The notes under the pieces are model-generated. The model did not search any database, was not told where the DNA came from, and saw only the letters and a program-made list of their open reading frames with translations. The translations under genes were made by a program, and so were the position numbers. Below are positions 1-8,514 of a stretch of 50,861 bases of DNA, one piece after another. The stretch is from an uncultured Ruminococcus sp. (GTDB taxonomy: Bacteria; Bacillota; Clostridia; Oscillospirales; Acutalibacteraceae): assembly GCA_902766885.1 (NCBI GenBank), contig CACXFS010000080.1, positions 1-50,861 of the forward strand. Reading direction: 5' to 3'. The first letter of the stretch is position 1. Each line of letters begins with the position of its first letter.

Positions 1-160
1 ACCCTTTTGTCGCTTTGCGACATTTCCCCTAATAGGGGAATTTCCCTGACGTCCCGAAACGTTACCTATATATTAATCTATAATTCGAGCAACCGTTTTA
101 TCCAAACAATCCGACTTTTCCACTCGTTTTGCCTGCGGCGGCTTCGCCGCTAAATTATCG
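1..160. repeat. Intergenic palindromic mosaic, partial at window edge
   Basis: The first ~55 bases nearly match 8571-8627. They contain the small palindromes GTCGC-ttt-GCGAC and CCCCTAATAGGGG, ending in GACGTCCC. Bases ~50-127 are the inverse of the module at 23020-23098 (shared: AACGTTACCTATATAT, GCAACCGTTTT, CCGACTTTTC) and also match 10192-10270. Bases 130-155 (GCGGCGG...CCGCCGC type) match the inverse of 22992-23013. No gene is seen in 1-333. Confidence 0.8.
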
Positions 161-257
161 TTTATATTACTGAATATACATAAATCTCAGCTAAACAAAA
201 TAATTAAAAAAAATATACATTTTGCATAAAATATTTCAGTTTTTATCAGAAATGGTA

Positions 258-284
258 TTGACTTTTCTCGATTTGTATTATAAT
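258..284 (+). promoter_or_regulatory. Probable promoter of the dockerin protein gene
   Basis: TTGACT (258-263) and TATAAT (279-284) are separated by 15 bases, shorter than ideal but with good boxes. Just downstream, a perfect 11-bp inverted repeat TTGTATTGTAA (286-296) / TTACAATACAA (311-321) spans the expected transcription start and runs into the AAGGAG ribosome binding site. It could be an operator or an mRNA hairpin. Confidence 0.6.
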
Positions 285-333
285 ATTGTATTGTAAACTT
301 AATACAACTATTACAATACAAAGGAGAGATAAT

Positions 334-2142
334 ATGAAAAAGATAAAATTTTTATCGGTACTTCTGGCTATGCTGACTGCGTTTTCCTGCATTTCTGCAT
401 TTTCAACTTCAGCCGCTGAAACAAAAACAATTTCTTCGGTTGAGATTACCGAAGTTCCCGACGATATTTTTACCCGAAGTGCCGAGGAATTACTATACGG
501 CCTAAAAATAAAAATCAGCTACTCCGACAACACCTCGGGCACATATGAAATTGCAGAAGACCTTATTCTGTACGGAACTGCGCAGGACGAAAGCACGACA
601 ACGGGCTTGATTCAAGCCGCTGCAATAATTTCCGTAGACGACAGTACGGCTTTGTTTGTCAGCGCCGCCAACTATATCGGAGATTTTATTGAGTTTCAGG
701 CCGCTGCAATGTCCGGCAGTGAAAATTATCAGGAATGTACCGAAAGGGTAAGCTATCCCGAGAATTATGAATGTCCCGAAATTTTCTGCAAGGATTACCT
801 TGTTTACAAAATAAACCCCGACGACACGCTCACGCTTATCAATCACAATGTCATTCCTCTTGATTTAAGCACAGACGAAATTATTCCGCCCGAAATTGTC
901 ATTCCGGAAACGATTCACGGCAAAACCGTAACAGCCGTAGCAGACTATGCACTGCTCGGGTATGAGCACCCGTCGTCTGTAACGATTCCGAGTACAGTTA
1001 CTTCTATCGGCGAATACGCATTTGGCTACTGCATTGACTTCTACAGATGCGGCGACAACCATTTAATTCCCGATAATGTTCTTGACACAAGGCTTTCAAA
1101 AAAGCTTGCGGCGGCTGACGATGACGAAAAATTTATTGTCAGAATCTCACTTTACAGCACAACACCTCGGGTACAGGGCAACAGATTAAGGCTGAAATAC
1201 TTCAAGGACTGCACAGATTACGAATATGATGCTGACGAGGAAGAAGCAACCGCTACCATTACAAAGGCTCAGATTTATTCAATGAAAGACGTTGAGGACA
1301 TATCAATTGAAGTTTTGAACACAAAAACTCCTAATTGCCTTACCGACGAGGTTTATGACTTTTCCGAATATGTAAACGGCGGAAAATTTCCTGCAAGGAT
1401 TGCTATATATGCCGTAAACGAGGACGAAATGACCGAGGCTTGCCAATCATTCAGCAAAAAATATTTTGGTGGCAGAACAAGTTACACAACCGACGGTCTT
1501 ATGTATATGTATATTGACGCAACGCTTGCCGAGCTTGAAAAAGCGTCTGCTGATGAATTGACGGCATATATCGACGTAAACACCCCCGAGGGCATTGAAT
1601 ATGACCTGTTCAAAAAGCTGTACTATGAAAGTGATTCCTATAAAACAGACGTTTTCTTACAGGTAAAGTACTTTGAAGAATCAACGGAAAAGGAATATAA
1701 AACCTTTGCAAGGCGGTATTTCAGCGGTTGTGACTACAAAATTCTAATGTGTGAAAACACAAGAATTATGATTGTCAAAAACGTAACAAAGCGTGATGTT
1801 ATGAACGCAGGAAGCGAAGGCACTTATCAGATTAACACGTTTTCTCCGCCGATTATGAACAACTATCTGAGTCTTGTAATCTACGGCAAAAACGGAAGTG
1901 CGGCTCAGACCTACGCCGAGAACAATTCGATTCAATTTGTCGCAACGGGCAGTGAGTACCAGCTCGGCGACGTAAACCTTGACGGCACTGTGTCTGTAAC
2001 AGACGCAACTGAAATTTTAAAATACAACGTTGAGCTTGTAGCATTTACCGACGAGCAGAAAGAGCTAGCAGACTTTGATAAAAACGGCATTATCAATGTT
2101 GCCGATGTTTCCGAGCTCCAGCGTTCAATTGTTAATTCATAA
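334..2142 (+). CDS. Secreted dockerin type I protein with a BspA-like leucine-rich segment
   Basis: The predicted product has 602 residues. The start at 334 is chosen because AAGGAGAG lies just upstream and a signal peptide follows directly (MKKIKFLSV, hydrophobic core, cleavage near STSAA, ~residue 28). Residues ~195-235 contain a BspA/Treponema-type leucine-rich unit (SVTIPSTVTSIGEYAF). The C-terminal ~58 residues (545-602) form a type I dockerin with two calcium loops, GDVNLDGTVSVTDA and ADFDKNGIINVADV. Dockerins dock enzymes or binding proteins onto cohesin scaffolds (cellulosome or amylosome), so the protein is probably exported and attached to a scaffold. The middle (~240-540) is not recognised, and no glycosidase motif is visible. 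No cohesin gene is in the window. The gene stands alone with its own promoter and a hairpin terminator after it. Dockerin call is high confidence; the role of the rest is unknown. Confidence 0.88.
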   Translation: MKKIKFLSVLLAMLTAFSCISAFSTSAAETKTISSVEITEVPDDIFTRSAEELLYGLKIKISYSDNTSGTYEIAEDLILYGTAQDESTTTGLIQAAAIISVDDSTALFVSAANYIGDFIEFQAAAMSGSENYQECTERVSYPENYECPEIFCKDYLVYKINPDDTLTLINHNVIPLDLSTDEIIPPEIVIPETIHGKTVTAVADYALLGYEHPSSVTIPSTVTSIGEYAFGYCIDFYRCGDNHLIPDNVLDTRLSKKLAAADDDEKFIVRISLYSTTPRVQGNRLRLKYFKDCTDYEYDADEEEATATITKAQIYSMKDVEDISIEVLNTKTPNCLTDEVYDFSEYVNGGKFPARIAIYAVNEDEMTEACQSFSKKYFGGRTSYTTDGLMYMYIDATLAELEKASADELTAYIDVNTPEGIEYDLFKKLYYESDSYKTDVFLQVKYFEESTEKEYKTFARRYFSGCDYKILMCENTRIMIVKNVTKRDVMNAGSEGTYQINTFSPPIMNNYLSLVIYGKNGSAAQTYAENNSIQFVATGSEYQLGDVNLDGTVSVTDATEILKYNVELVAFTDEQKELADFDKNGIINVADVSELQRSIVNS

Positions 2143-2244
2143 GCCGAGTGCCTCGGCATACAAATCGGGAAAACTGTTTGATTTTACAAATTTCGTTTAC
2201 CCTACCGTTTATACGAAGTTTCATTAACACATACATATACAAAG

Positions 2245-2271
2245 CAACCGCACCCGAAATGGGTGCGGTTG
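2245..2271. terminator. Bidirectional terminator hairpin
   Basis: CAACCGCACCC (2245-2255) pairs perfectly with GGGTGCGGTTG (2261-2271) around a 5-base loop. It lies between two convergent genes and is T-rich on both sides, though neither T tract is long. Confidence 0.65.
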
Positions 2272-2292
2272 TTGTTTACCGATATTTATCGA

Positions 2293-5004
2293 TTATTTCT
2301 TACTTTTTGCAGTCACTTTATTTTTGCGCTTTTTGATAATGTATGTATAAGTGCAAAGTCCTGCAAACGTCACTACACAAATCACCGTCACAGTAAAGCC
2401 TTGCCAGAATCCCTTGGGATAATAGTACAGCTTGATTTCGTGACTTCCCTTTGAAAGCGGGAATGCAATAAGCGAGCCGCCGACAGGGGTAATTTCAACC
2501 TCTTTGCCGTCAACTACGGCTGTCCAGCCCTCCTCATATGGAACAGAAGTATAGAACAAGCCGTCCTCGCTTACGTCAATCGTGCCTTCCATTGAACTGC
2601 CTGTAAGGTTGGTTGTGGTCATAACGTCCTTGCTGATTTTCTCGTAACCCTGCTCAAAAACGTCCTGATTGAGAAGGTTTACATAAACCTGAGCCGAGCC
2701 CGACTGTCCCTGCTCAAGCTGAGCATAAACCGAAATCTTGTCACCCTTGTTGAAGTAGCCTATGCAGGCAATATACGGACGTGACATTCCGTAGGTAGAG
2801 CTCTGAGCAGTGTCGTTCTGCATTACCGTAACATTGTCACCGCCCGAGATTTTTGCGTACATACAGTAAATTCCGTCTTCGGGAGCTTCGTAGTTCCACT
2901 TAACGTACGGAGTAATTGTTGCGTCAGTGCAGCTGAACGAATAATTGCCGTAAGAAGATTTTGTTACGGGGAATTTTTCGTAATCGTAATGTCCCTGCGA
3001 AACAACTTCAAGCGGAGTATATACGTTCTCGCTGATTCCCGTTGCACGCTTGAAGAAATCGTTTTGCTGGTCAAACGGATTGAACTGGTCCTCGTTGTCG
3101 TTTTCAACCCAGCCCGAAAGTTCTTCGTTTACCATAAAGCCCATAGGAATATAGTGGTCATTCTTCAGAAGCTTTTCATTGCCTACCGTATAAACCTCGG
3201 ACAAATCGTAGGTATTGCGGTAAATTCCGTCACGCGAAATTATGTATTTTAAATTCATAAACATATTTGTAACGGGCGAGCCCTCGGCATAGGTGTACCT
3301 GTTGCCGCTCTTCCAGCCCATCATACCGAAGTTCTCAAAGAAACGAGTCATATCAACATTAGCCATCGAGTTGAACATTGAAAGTCCGTTGTAGCCGTTG
3401 AGCGAGCCGTCGTTAAGAGTCTGGGTTGAGGTCGTTTCAGCTCGCCACAATTCTGTTGTGTCCTCCTCAAGGCTGTTCATATAGTCAATAACCTGTTCGG
3501 TGGTTTCTCCGCCTCTGGGGTAGTCATATGTACCTGTAACGGTTGTGGTTTTTACGCCGATATACGCCGTTGCACCGCTTTCGCCGATTACGACTACGGC
3601 AAGCACAATCAGAAGCACCTGCTTTGGAACAATTCTTCTTGTGTAAAGGAAGAGCATTGTGCATACCACGAGGGCTACAATTGCCGTTCCGATGATTGTA
3701 TAAGCCTCCTGAGTGCCGATTGCAAACAGGATAACAAGCGTTGAGCCTAAAGCCGCCAGAATAACGTCCCAGCATGAACTGAAATCAATCAGCATAAACG
3801 CCCTGAATGCCATTACAACAAGTACAAAGCTGATAAGGTAGCTGAAACGGTAGGGAATCATATTTGTAAAGTGGAAGCCGTGCCAGATATAGTCAAGCTG
3901 CCTGATGATACAGCTTAAAATCATAAAGAAGATAAGGCACATATCCACAACCTTTTCTTTAAGGCTGATTTTCTTTGAGGTGAGGAAAAGTATGCCGAGC
4001 ACAATTGAGACAGTACCGCAGGCGATGTTCGGCAATGCGTCTGCCTCTTTTGTAGCAGGAGAAATAAACGTGATGAAGTTCGACAGAATTTCCTTAATTG
4101 CAGTCAGTACGCCGAGCAAATCGTTGGTCTTGCCGATATTAATACTGAACGTCGTCGGGAACGAGCTGCCCGAGGCGTTTGTGTTCTGCAGGCCGAAGAA
4201 TGCAGGCAACAGGAAAAATGCCGTAATTCCGATTGCGATAAGCGAGAAAACACCCATTCTCAAAAGCTTTGTAAAGAAAGTCTTTACGTTCTCCCACTTT
4301 ACGATATTGTATGCAATAAACACGAGCAGTACAAAAATGCAGGTGAAAAGTCCTATGTAGTAGTTTGCAAGAAGTGAAAGCGCAAGCGTAACAACATAAA
4401 GGCGGAACTTGTTTTCGGTCAATAGCTTTACCGCACCGAGTACAACAAGCGGAGTTATGCAGACAGTATCAAGCCAGATTGTATTCCAGTAGTAGCCCAT
4501 GAAGAATGCGCAGAACGAGAAACAACATCCGAACAAAACGAGTGAAAAATCGTTTTTCTTGAATACACTGCGAAGGAAAATCGCCATAAACATTCCCGCA
4601 CAGGCTACCTTTATAACAACCGAGAACATAAGAAACTCTCTGAGCCATTCACTCGGAATGAACACAGAAACAAAGTTTAAAGGACTTGCAAGGTAGTATG
4701 ACATCAACGCAAAGTAGTTTACGCCGCCGCCCTGAGTCCACGACCAGAACAGCGATTCACCGTTTTTGAGCTTGTCCTGAAAGTCAACAAGGAACGGAAA
4801 GTACTGATGCCACAAATCCGTTACAAGAATCTGCTGGTCACCGAACGGTGATACCTTCATCAGTGCAAACGCCGTTGTCATCAGCACAAACGGCACCAAA
4901 AATGCAAGTATAATAAAAAGGTTGTTTGAGAAAAAAGCCTTGAACCTGCCCTGCCCATTAAGCGTGGGCGCTTTGGCTCTTTTCACTGCTTGTGTATTTG
5001 GCAT
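2293..5004 (-). CDS. YfhO family multi-pass membrane protein
   Basis: This 903-residue integral membrane protein has many hydrophobic helices between residues ~30 and ~500. A large extracytoplasmic domain (~500-865) follows, then one more helix (~870-890) and a lysine-rich tail. The early motif DLWHQYFPF and the conserved run QGGGVNYFALMSYYLASPLN are typical of YfhO (Pfam family of Firmicutes membrane proteins, GT-C-like fold). In Bacillus and Listeria, YfhO proteins are implicated in adding sugars to teichoic acids, taking sugar from a lipid carrier on the outer face; here that role is by family only. The start at 5004 is preceded by AGGAGG. The gene is monocistronic and converges on the dockerin gene. 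Substrate is unknown. Confidence 0.87.
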   Translation of the reverse strand: MPNTQAVKRAKAPTLNGQGRFKAFFSNNLFIILAFLVPFVLMTTAFALMKVSPFGDQQILVTDLWHQYFPFLVDFQDKLKNGESLFWSWTQGGGVNYFALMSYYLASPLNFVSVFIPSEWLREFLMFSVVIKVACAGMFMAIFLRSVFKKNDFSLVLFGCCFSFCAFFMGYYWNTIWLDTVCITPLVVLGAVKLLTENKFRLYVVTLALSLLANYYIGLFTCIFVLLVFIAYNIVKWENVKTFFTKLLRMGVFSLIAIGITAFFLLPAFFGLQNTNASGSSFPTTFSINIGKTNDLLGVLTAIKEILSNFITFISPATKEADALPNIACGTVSIVLGILFLTSKKISLKEKVVDMCLIFFMILSCIIRQLDYIWHGFHFTNMIPYRFSYLISFVLVVMAFRAFMLIDFSSCWDVILAALGSTLVILFAIGTQEAYTIIGTAIVALVVCTMLFLYTRRIVPKQVLLIVLAVVVIGESGATAYIGVKTTTVTGTYDYPRGGETTEQVIDYMNSLEEDTTELWRAETTSTQTLNDGSLNGYNGLSMFNSMANVDMTRFFENFGMMGWKSGNRYTYAEGSPVTNMFMNLKYIISRDGIYRNTYDLSEVYTVGNEKLLKNDHYIPMGFMVNEELSGWVENDNEDQFNPFDQQNDFFKRATGISENVYTPLEVVSQGHYDYEKFPVTKSSYGNYSFSCTDATITPYVKWNYEAPEDGIYCMYAKISGGDNVTVMQNDTAQSSTYGMSRPYIACIGYFNKGDKISVYAQLEQGQSGSAQVYVNLLNQDVFEQGYEKISKDVMTTTNLTGSSMEGTIDVSEDGLFYTSVPYEEGWTAVVDGKEVEITPVGGSLIAFPLSKGSHEIKLYYYPKGFWQGFTVTVICVVTFAGLCTYTYIIKKRKNKVTAKSKK

Positions 5005-5070
5005 ATTAAAATAAACCTCCTGTTGTATTTAAAGCTATTCGTTTTGTGCAACAAATAAGTTGAGCACATA

Positions 5071-5098
5071 TTTATAATATTGTACCACATCTTTTCAA
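5071..5098 (-). promoter_or_regulatory. Promoter of the YfhO gene
   Basis: On the minus strand, TTGAAA (5098-5093) and TATAAA (5076-5071) are 16 bases apart, about 70 bases upstream of the start codon. Confidence 0.65.
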
Positions 5099-5164
5099 TA
5101 AGGTAAACATAATTTATGTGAAAATTCAGAAATTTATTTACGATTTATTTATATTTAACTTTAA

Positions 5165-5244
5165 TGTAGGGAACGGTCTTGACCGTTCCGATTCCCCCAT
5201 GGGTTAGCTGTAATCCTGCGGAACAGTCAAGACTGTTCCCTACA
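5165..5244. repeat. 80-bp double-hairpin element, copy 1
   Basis: The ends are inverted repeats (TGTAGGGAACGGTCTTGACC... and ...CAAGACTGTTCCCTACA). Each arm is itself a hairpin (GAACGGTC-tt-GACCGTTC and GAACAGTC-aa-GACTGTTC). Near-identical copies lie at 20605-20683 and, in the opposite orientation, at 25226-25304. There is no coding capacity, so it resembles a MITE or REP-type element. Confidence 0.85.
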
Positions 5245-5319
5245 CTGATATTATTACATAATAAATATAGATAAAGTAAAAGGGTATCTTGCGTTAGTGT
5301 CTGAAAAATGTATGTCGCA

Positions 5320-5600
5320 CGAGGTCGAGTGCCTCGACACGCAAATCTCCGAATTTATAATAGTACGTGTTGTTTTGAACAGGTTTAAACGCTGAATTTA
5401 TGTTGATATAACGGTGACGTTTAGGGACGTGTAGGAACCCGTCCCCTACGAAATTAAATACAAACGCTTCCTGTATAGCCGTAGGGGACGGCTTCCCAGA
5501 CGTCCCGTTTCATAAATTGCAAAGCAATTTATGAAATATGGCGAACACAGTTCGCCGCTACAATTATAAAATTTGCGTGTCAAGGCACTCGACCGACTCT
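5320..5600. repeat. Intergenic palindromic mosaic
   Basis: The 5005-5751 gap contains no gene. After the 80-bp element it carries: the GTCGAGTGCCTCGACACGC box (5334-5352); a GGGACGTGTAGG...CGTCCCCTACG module facing a CCGTAGGGGACGG...GACGTCCC module (~5422-5506); a perfect palindrome TTCATAAATTGC-aaa-GCAATTTATGAA; a GGCGAAC-aca-GTTCGCC hairpin ending in CCGCTACA (5562); and an inverse GCGTGTCAAGGCACTCGAC box (5574-5592). The same modules recur in other gaps of the window. Confidence 0.85.
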
Positions 5601-5688
5601 TAACTTCGCTCTCCACTCTTCACACTAATTGTCCTTCTCCCGAGATACCGAGGTATATTTTAAATCCGATTTATATAATTTTATAAAA

Positions 5689-5721
5689 TACCTTGACAGA
5701 TGAGGTACTATGTGTTATTAT
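5689..5721 (+). promoter_or_regulatory. padR operon promoter with overlapping inverted repeat
   Basis: TTGACA (5693-5698), 17 bases, TATTAT (5716-5721): a near-consensus promoter. TACCT (5689-5693) and AGGTA (5703-5707) form an inverted repeat over the -35 box, a position suited to repression. PadR-family regulators commonly autoregulate through such inverted repeats, so this is a candidate PadR operator (inference). Confidence 0.75.
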
Positions 5722-5751
5722 ATATCTACGATAACCGAAAGGGGTGTTCAG

Positions 5752-6084
5752 ATGTCGATTACTGCCGACCTTATACGAGGTCATACCGACACGATTATTC
5801 TGGCAAAGCTGATGGAGCGTGACAGCTACGGATACGAGATAAACAAAGCTGTCTACAATGCGTCAAACCAGCTTTACGAGCTGAAAGAGGCTACGCTCTA
5901 CACTGCGTTCAAGCGGCTTGAGGACGCAGGCTGTATTTCGTCCTATTGGGGCGACCAGAGTACGGGTGCACGGCGTAAATACTACACCATCACCGAGCTT
6001 GGAAAACAAACCTACAAACAAAAAATTGACGAGTGGCTTGAGGCAAAGCGTCTGCTTGACACTCTGCTTCACACGGAGGGATAA
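5752..6084 (+). CDS. PadR family transcriptional regulator
   Basis: The product is a 110-residue winged-helix regulator. The start at 5752 is chosen from GAAAGGGG upstream; the frame is open further up, but that would place the start codon in the -10 box. The sequence follows the PadR pattern: DTIILAKLMERDSYGYEI (helix 1-2), ELKEATLYTAFKRLEDAG (recognition helix and wing), then RRKYYTITELGK and a short C-terminal dimerisation helix. PadR proteins repress efflux, membrane-stress or phenolic-response genes. It is the first gene of a tight operon with a membrane protein, a DUF4097 protein and a flavodoxin. The stop codon is one base from the next start. It probably represses its own operon via the inverted repeat at the promoter. 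The ligand is unknown. Confidence 0.92.
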   Translation: MSITADLIRGHTDTIILAKLMERDSYGYEINKAVYNASNQLYELKEATLYTAFKRLEDAGCISSYWGDQSTGARRKYYTITELGKQTYKQKIDEWLEAKRLLDTLLHTEG

Positions 6085-6085
6085 T

Positions 6086-6967
6086 ATGGAACCGAAATTA
6101 AGAGATTATATTGAAAATCTGTTTGCTACTGCTCCCAACACAAAACAAGCCTACGAGCTTAAAGAGGAAATCATACGCAACACAATTGACCGCTACCACG
6201 ATTTGCTCTCTGAGGGCAAAAGCGAGGGCGAGGCTTATAACCTTGCGATTGCGGGAATTGGCGACATTAACGAGCTTTTGGAGGCTCTCGGCGGAAACCC
6301 GATTGAAGAAAACGCAATGACCGACGAACAGCATGCGGCAATCAGGAGCAGAAACTCAATTTTTACGGGAATTGCCGTTGCGCTTTACATTCTCTGCGTA
6401 ACACCATGTATTCTGCTTGCAGGCACACCGCTTGTTGACATAAGCCCTGTTTTTATGTTCTTTATGATAAGCGTTGCAACGGGACTTCTGATTTACAAAA
6501 ACAAGACAAAGTACATTATGCTTGAGGAAAATGCGGAAAAAGTCAGTAAAATAAGAAGAAATGCGATTCTCAAAGCCGTTGCAATAGGTATGTATATCTC
6601 CTGCACAACGCCTTGCATACTGCTTGCGCAGACTCCGATTGTTGCAATCAGCCCGGTATTTATGTTTCTGATGATTGCAATTGCAACTGTAATTCTCGTA
6701 TTCACAAGGGACAAGAGCGGTTACACAAGAGCTGACGAAACAATGGTTGAAAATTTCAAGGAATTCAACGGACAAAAGCGCAAAACCTCGGCACTCTACA
6801 AGGTGCTTGTGGCTATTTTGTGGGTAACAACATCATTCGTATACATTTATATAACAATTGCAACGGGAGTTGTCACCGCTGCGGTAACGTGGATAATTTT
6901 CCTCGTTGCGGTTGCACTCCAGAATCTTATGAAAGCAATATTTGACTATGCGGAGGCGAGAAAATGA
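6086..6967 (+). CDS. Membrane protein with N-terminal permease-prefix (HAAS-like) domain
   Basis: The product has 293 residues, starting at 6086 behind GGAGGG. Residues 1-~85 form a soluble helical domain (LRDYIENLF, then ELKEEIIRNTIDRYHDLLSEGKSEGEAYNLAIAGIG is split around residues 20-60) typical of the permease-prefix/HAAS segment found beside PadR regulators. About six transmembrane helices follow. The first two pairs are an obvious internal duplication: VTPCILLAGTPLVDISPVFMF versus TTPCILLAQTPIVAISPVFMF, each after an arginine-rich lead (RSRNS / RRNAI). No transport motif or ATPase partner is seen. The PadR, permease-prefix and DUF4097 order is a recurrent Firmicutes cassette probably used to sense or respond to envelope stress; the exact role is unknown. 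Confidence 0.82.
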   Translation: MEPKLRDYIENLFATAPNTKQAYELKEEIIRNTIDRYHDLLSEGKSEGEAYNLAIAGIGDINELLEALGGNPIEENAMTDEQHAAIRSRNSIFTGIAVALYILCVTPCILLAGTPLVDISPVFMFFMISVATGLLIYKNKTKYIMLEENAEKVSKIRRNAILKAVAIGMYISCTTPCILLAQTPIVAISPVFMFLMIAIATVILVFTRDKSGYTRADETMVENFKEFNGQKRKTSALYKVLVAILWVTTSFVYIYITIATGVVTAAVTWIIFLVAVALQNLMKAIFDYAEARK

Positions 6968-7929
6968 GGAAATCAGCAAGAAACAGAATAATAATCTGGT
7001 CAATTGTCAGCGTACTGCTTATCGGCTTGCTGACTGTCGGCATAATCGGGATAAGAAATTACAATGCATTCAATTTCAAACTTTTCAGTTTTTCAAATGA
7101 TGAAATTGATAAAATGTCCACGGGCAATGCAGAATTTGATAAAAATGAGGTAAAATCAATTGATATCAACTGGACAAGCGGAACGGTTGAAATAAAAAAC
7201 GGCAATACCGACAAGGTAGAAATTTCGGAAAATGTGTCATATGACAAGAACAGCGACAACGCAATGCGCTGGAGTCTCGACGACGGAAAGCTCAAAATTT
7301 ACGACAGCAAAAATGCCTTTGGTTTCCATTGGTTTTCGTTTTCAATGTCGCCCAAAAAGCTGACCGTAACTCTGCCCGAAAGCATTTCGCTTGATGAATT
7401 TGACATAAGCTCGGCGAGCGCAGAATTTACTGCCGAGTGCATAAATGCGGATACTCTCGATATAGAAACAGCGTCGGGAACAATCAAAGTAGACAGCTTT
7501 GAGGGAAATAAAGCCGACATAAACACTGCAAGCGGTACGGTTGACTTTACTGCTGTTTCGGCAGAAGATGTTGACGTTGAAACCGTTTCGGGCGAATGTA
7601 CGGTCACAGGCAAAATTGAAAAGCTCAATGTTTCGGGCGTTTCATCTGTACTTAACCTCATCGTCGGCAAAAACAACAGCGAAATCAGCGCAGAAACCGT
7701 AAGCGGAAACGTCAATATAAAAACAAACTGCGACCAAAGCGGATTTACGGCAAACTACAGCAGTGTAAGCGGTGATTTCAGCAGTGACTTTGCAGGCACA
7801 AACAAAAACGGCAAATTTGTTTACGGCAGCGGAAAAGCCGACTACAACATTTCAACCGTCAGCGGAAACATTGATATTCAGCCGCTTGCAGAAGATGAAT
7901 TGACGAAGTGGCTGTATGAACTGTCATAA
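6964..7929 (+). CDS. DUF4097 family beta-strand repeat protein
   Basis: The product has 321 residues. Its start overlaps the previous stop (ATGA), indicating translational coupling. An N-terminal membrane anchor (~residues 9-29) is followed by a right-handed beta-helix-like run of short repeats with recurring SGT / SGN / VSG turns (ETASGTIKVDSF, NTASGTVDF, ETVSGECTV, ETVSGNVNI, STVSGNIDI). This pattern defines DUF4097 (putative adhesin / LiaG-like). The domain is expected outside the membrane. Such proteins occur with PadR, PspC or LiaFSR-like stress systems in Firmicutes. No enzymatic residues are evident. It is the third gene of the padR operon. Confidence 0.88.
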   Translation: MRKSARNRIIIWSIVSVLLIGLLTVGIIGIRNYNAFNFKLFSFSNDEIDKMSTGNAEFDKNEVKSIDINWTSGTVEIKNGNTDKVEISENVSYDKNSDNAMRWSLDDGKLKIYDSKNAFGFHWFSFSMSPKKLTVTLPESISLDEFDISSASAEFTAECINADTLDIETASGTIKVDSFEGNKADINTASGTVDFTAVSAEDVDVETVSGECTVTGKIEKLNVSGVSSVLNLIVGKNNSEISAETVSGNVNIKTNCDQSGFTANYSSVSGDFSSDFAGTNKNGKFVYGSGKADYNISTVSGNIDIQPLAEDELTKWLYELS

Positions 7930-7941
7930 ACGGAGGAAAAA

Positions 7942-8487
7942 ATGAAATCTACAGCAGTGATTTACAAATCAAAATACGGCTCCACTAAAAAATACGCAGA
8001 GTGGATAGGCGGTGAGCTTGAATGTGACGTTCTCGAAAACAGTTCCGTTTCCGCAGATACACTCAAAAAATACGATACGATAATCTACGGCGGAGGACTT
8101 TTTGCAGGCGGAGTAAACGGATTTAATCTGATAACAAAAAATTTTGATGCTGTCAGGGATAAAAACTTAATCCTGTTCACAGTAGGGCTTGCCGACCCGA
8201 ACGATTCGGAAAACACAGAGCATATCAAGGGCGGAATCAAAAAGGCTGTTTCACCTGAACTTTATGAAAAACTGAAGATTTTTCATTTCAGGGGCGGAAT
8301 AGATTATTCTAACCTCGGCATTGTTCACAAGGCTATGATGGCGATGCTTGTAAAGACGATGAAAAGCAAAGATACCTCGGAACTGCGTGACGAGGATAAG
8401 CTGATGCTTGAAACCTACGGTCAGAAAGTTGATTTTACAGACAGAAATTCAATCAAGCCGCTTGTAGAATTCGTCAAATCAATCTGA
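7942..8487 (+). CDS. Flavodoxin-domain protein
   Basis: The 181-residue product starts behind CGGAGG. The N-terminus AVIYKSKYGSTKKYAEWI is the flavodoxin phosphate-binding loop (S/T-x-Y-G-S-T) for FMN. YDTIIYGGGLFAGGVNG is the second flavin-contacting loop and FTVGLADP the third strand region. The length and the FRGGIDY segment resemble Flavodoxin_5 / HemG-like proteins, but without haem genes nearby a protoporphyrinogen oxidase role is not supported. It is the last gene of the padR operon, 12 bases after the DUF4097 stop. It is probably a cytoplasmic electron carrier or quinone/flavin reductase, perhaps for redox stress. No clear terminator follows; the next gap is repeat DNA. Confidence 0.85.
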   Translation: MKSTAVIYKSKYGSTKKYAEWIGGELECDVLENSSVSADTLKKYDTIIYGGGLFAGGVNGFNLITKNFDAVRDKNLILFTVGLADPNDSENTEHIKGGIKKAVSPELYEKLKIFHFRGGIDYSNLGIVHKAMMAMLVKTMKSKDTSELRDEDKLMLETYGQKVDFTDRNSIKPLVEFVKSI

Positions 8488-8514
8488 AACTAAAATGGTA
8501 TCACGACTAATGTT

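Noticed and set aside
502-846. Open frame antisense to the dockerin gene
   Set aside because: No ribosome binding site and no family signal; it mirrors the codon pattern of the real gene on the other strand.
3905-4360. 151-codon frame antisense to the YfhO gene
   Set aside because: It lies wholly inside a well-supported gene, lacks a translation start signal and shows no recognisable protein pattern.
5320-5600. Repeated palindromes as a CRISPR array
   Set aside because: The repeats are not regularly spaced, vary in module order and orientation, lie in many separate gaps, and no cas gene is present.
7942-8487. Protoporphyrinogen oxidase HemG
   Set aside because: The flavodoxin fold is similar, but no haem genes or membrane-interaction helix insert are evident, and the operon context is PadR/DUF4097.
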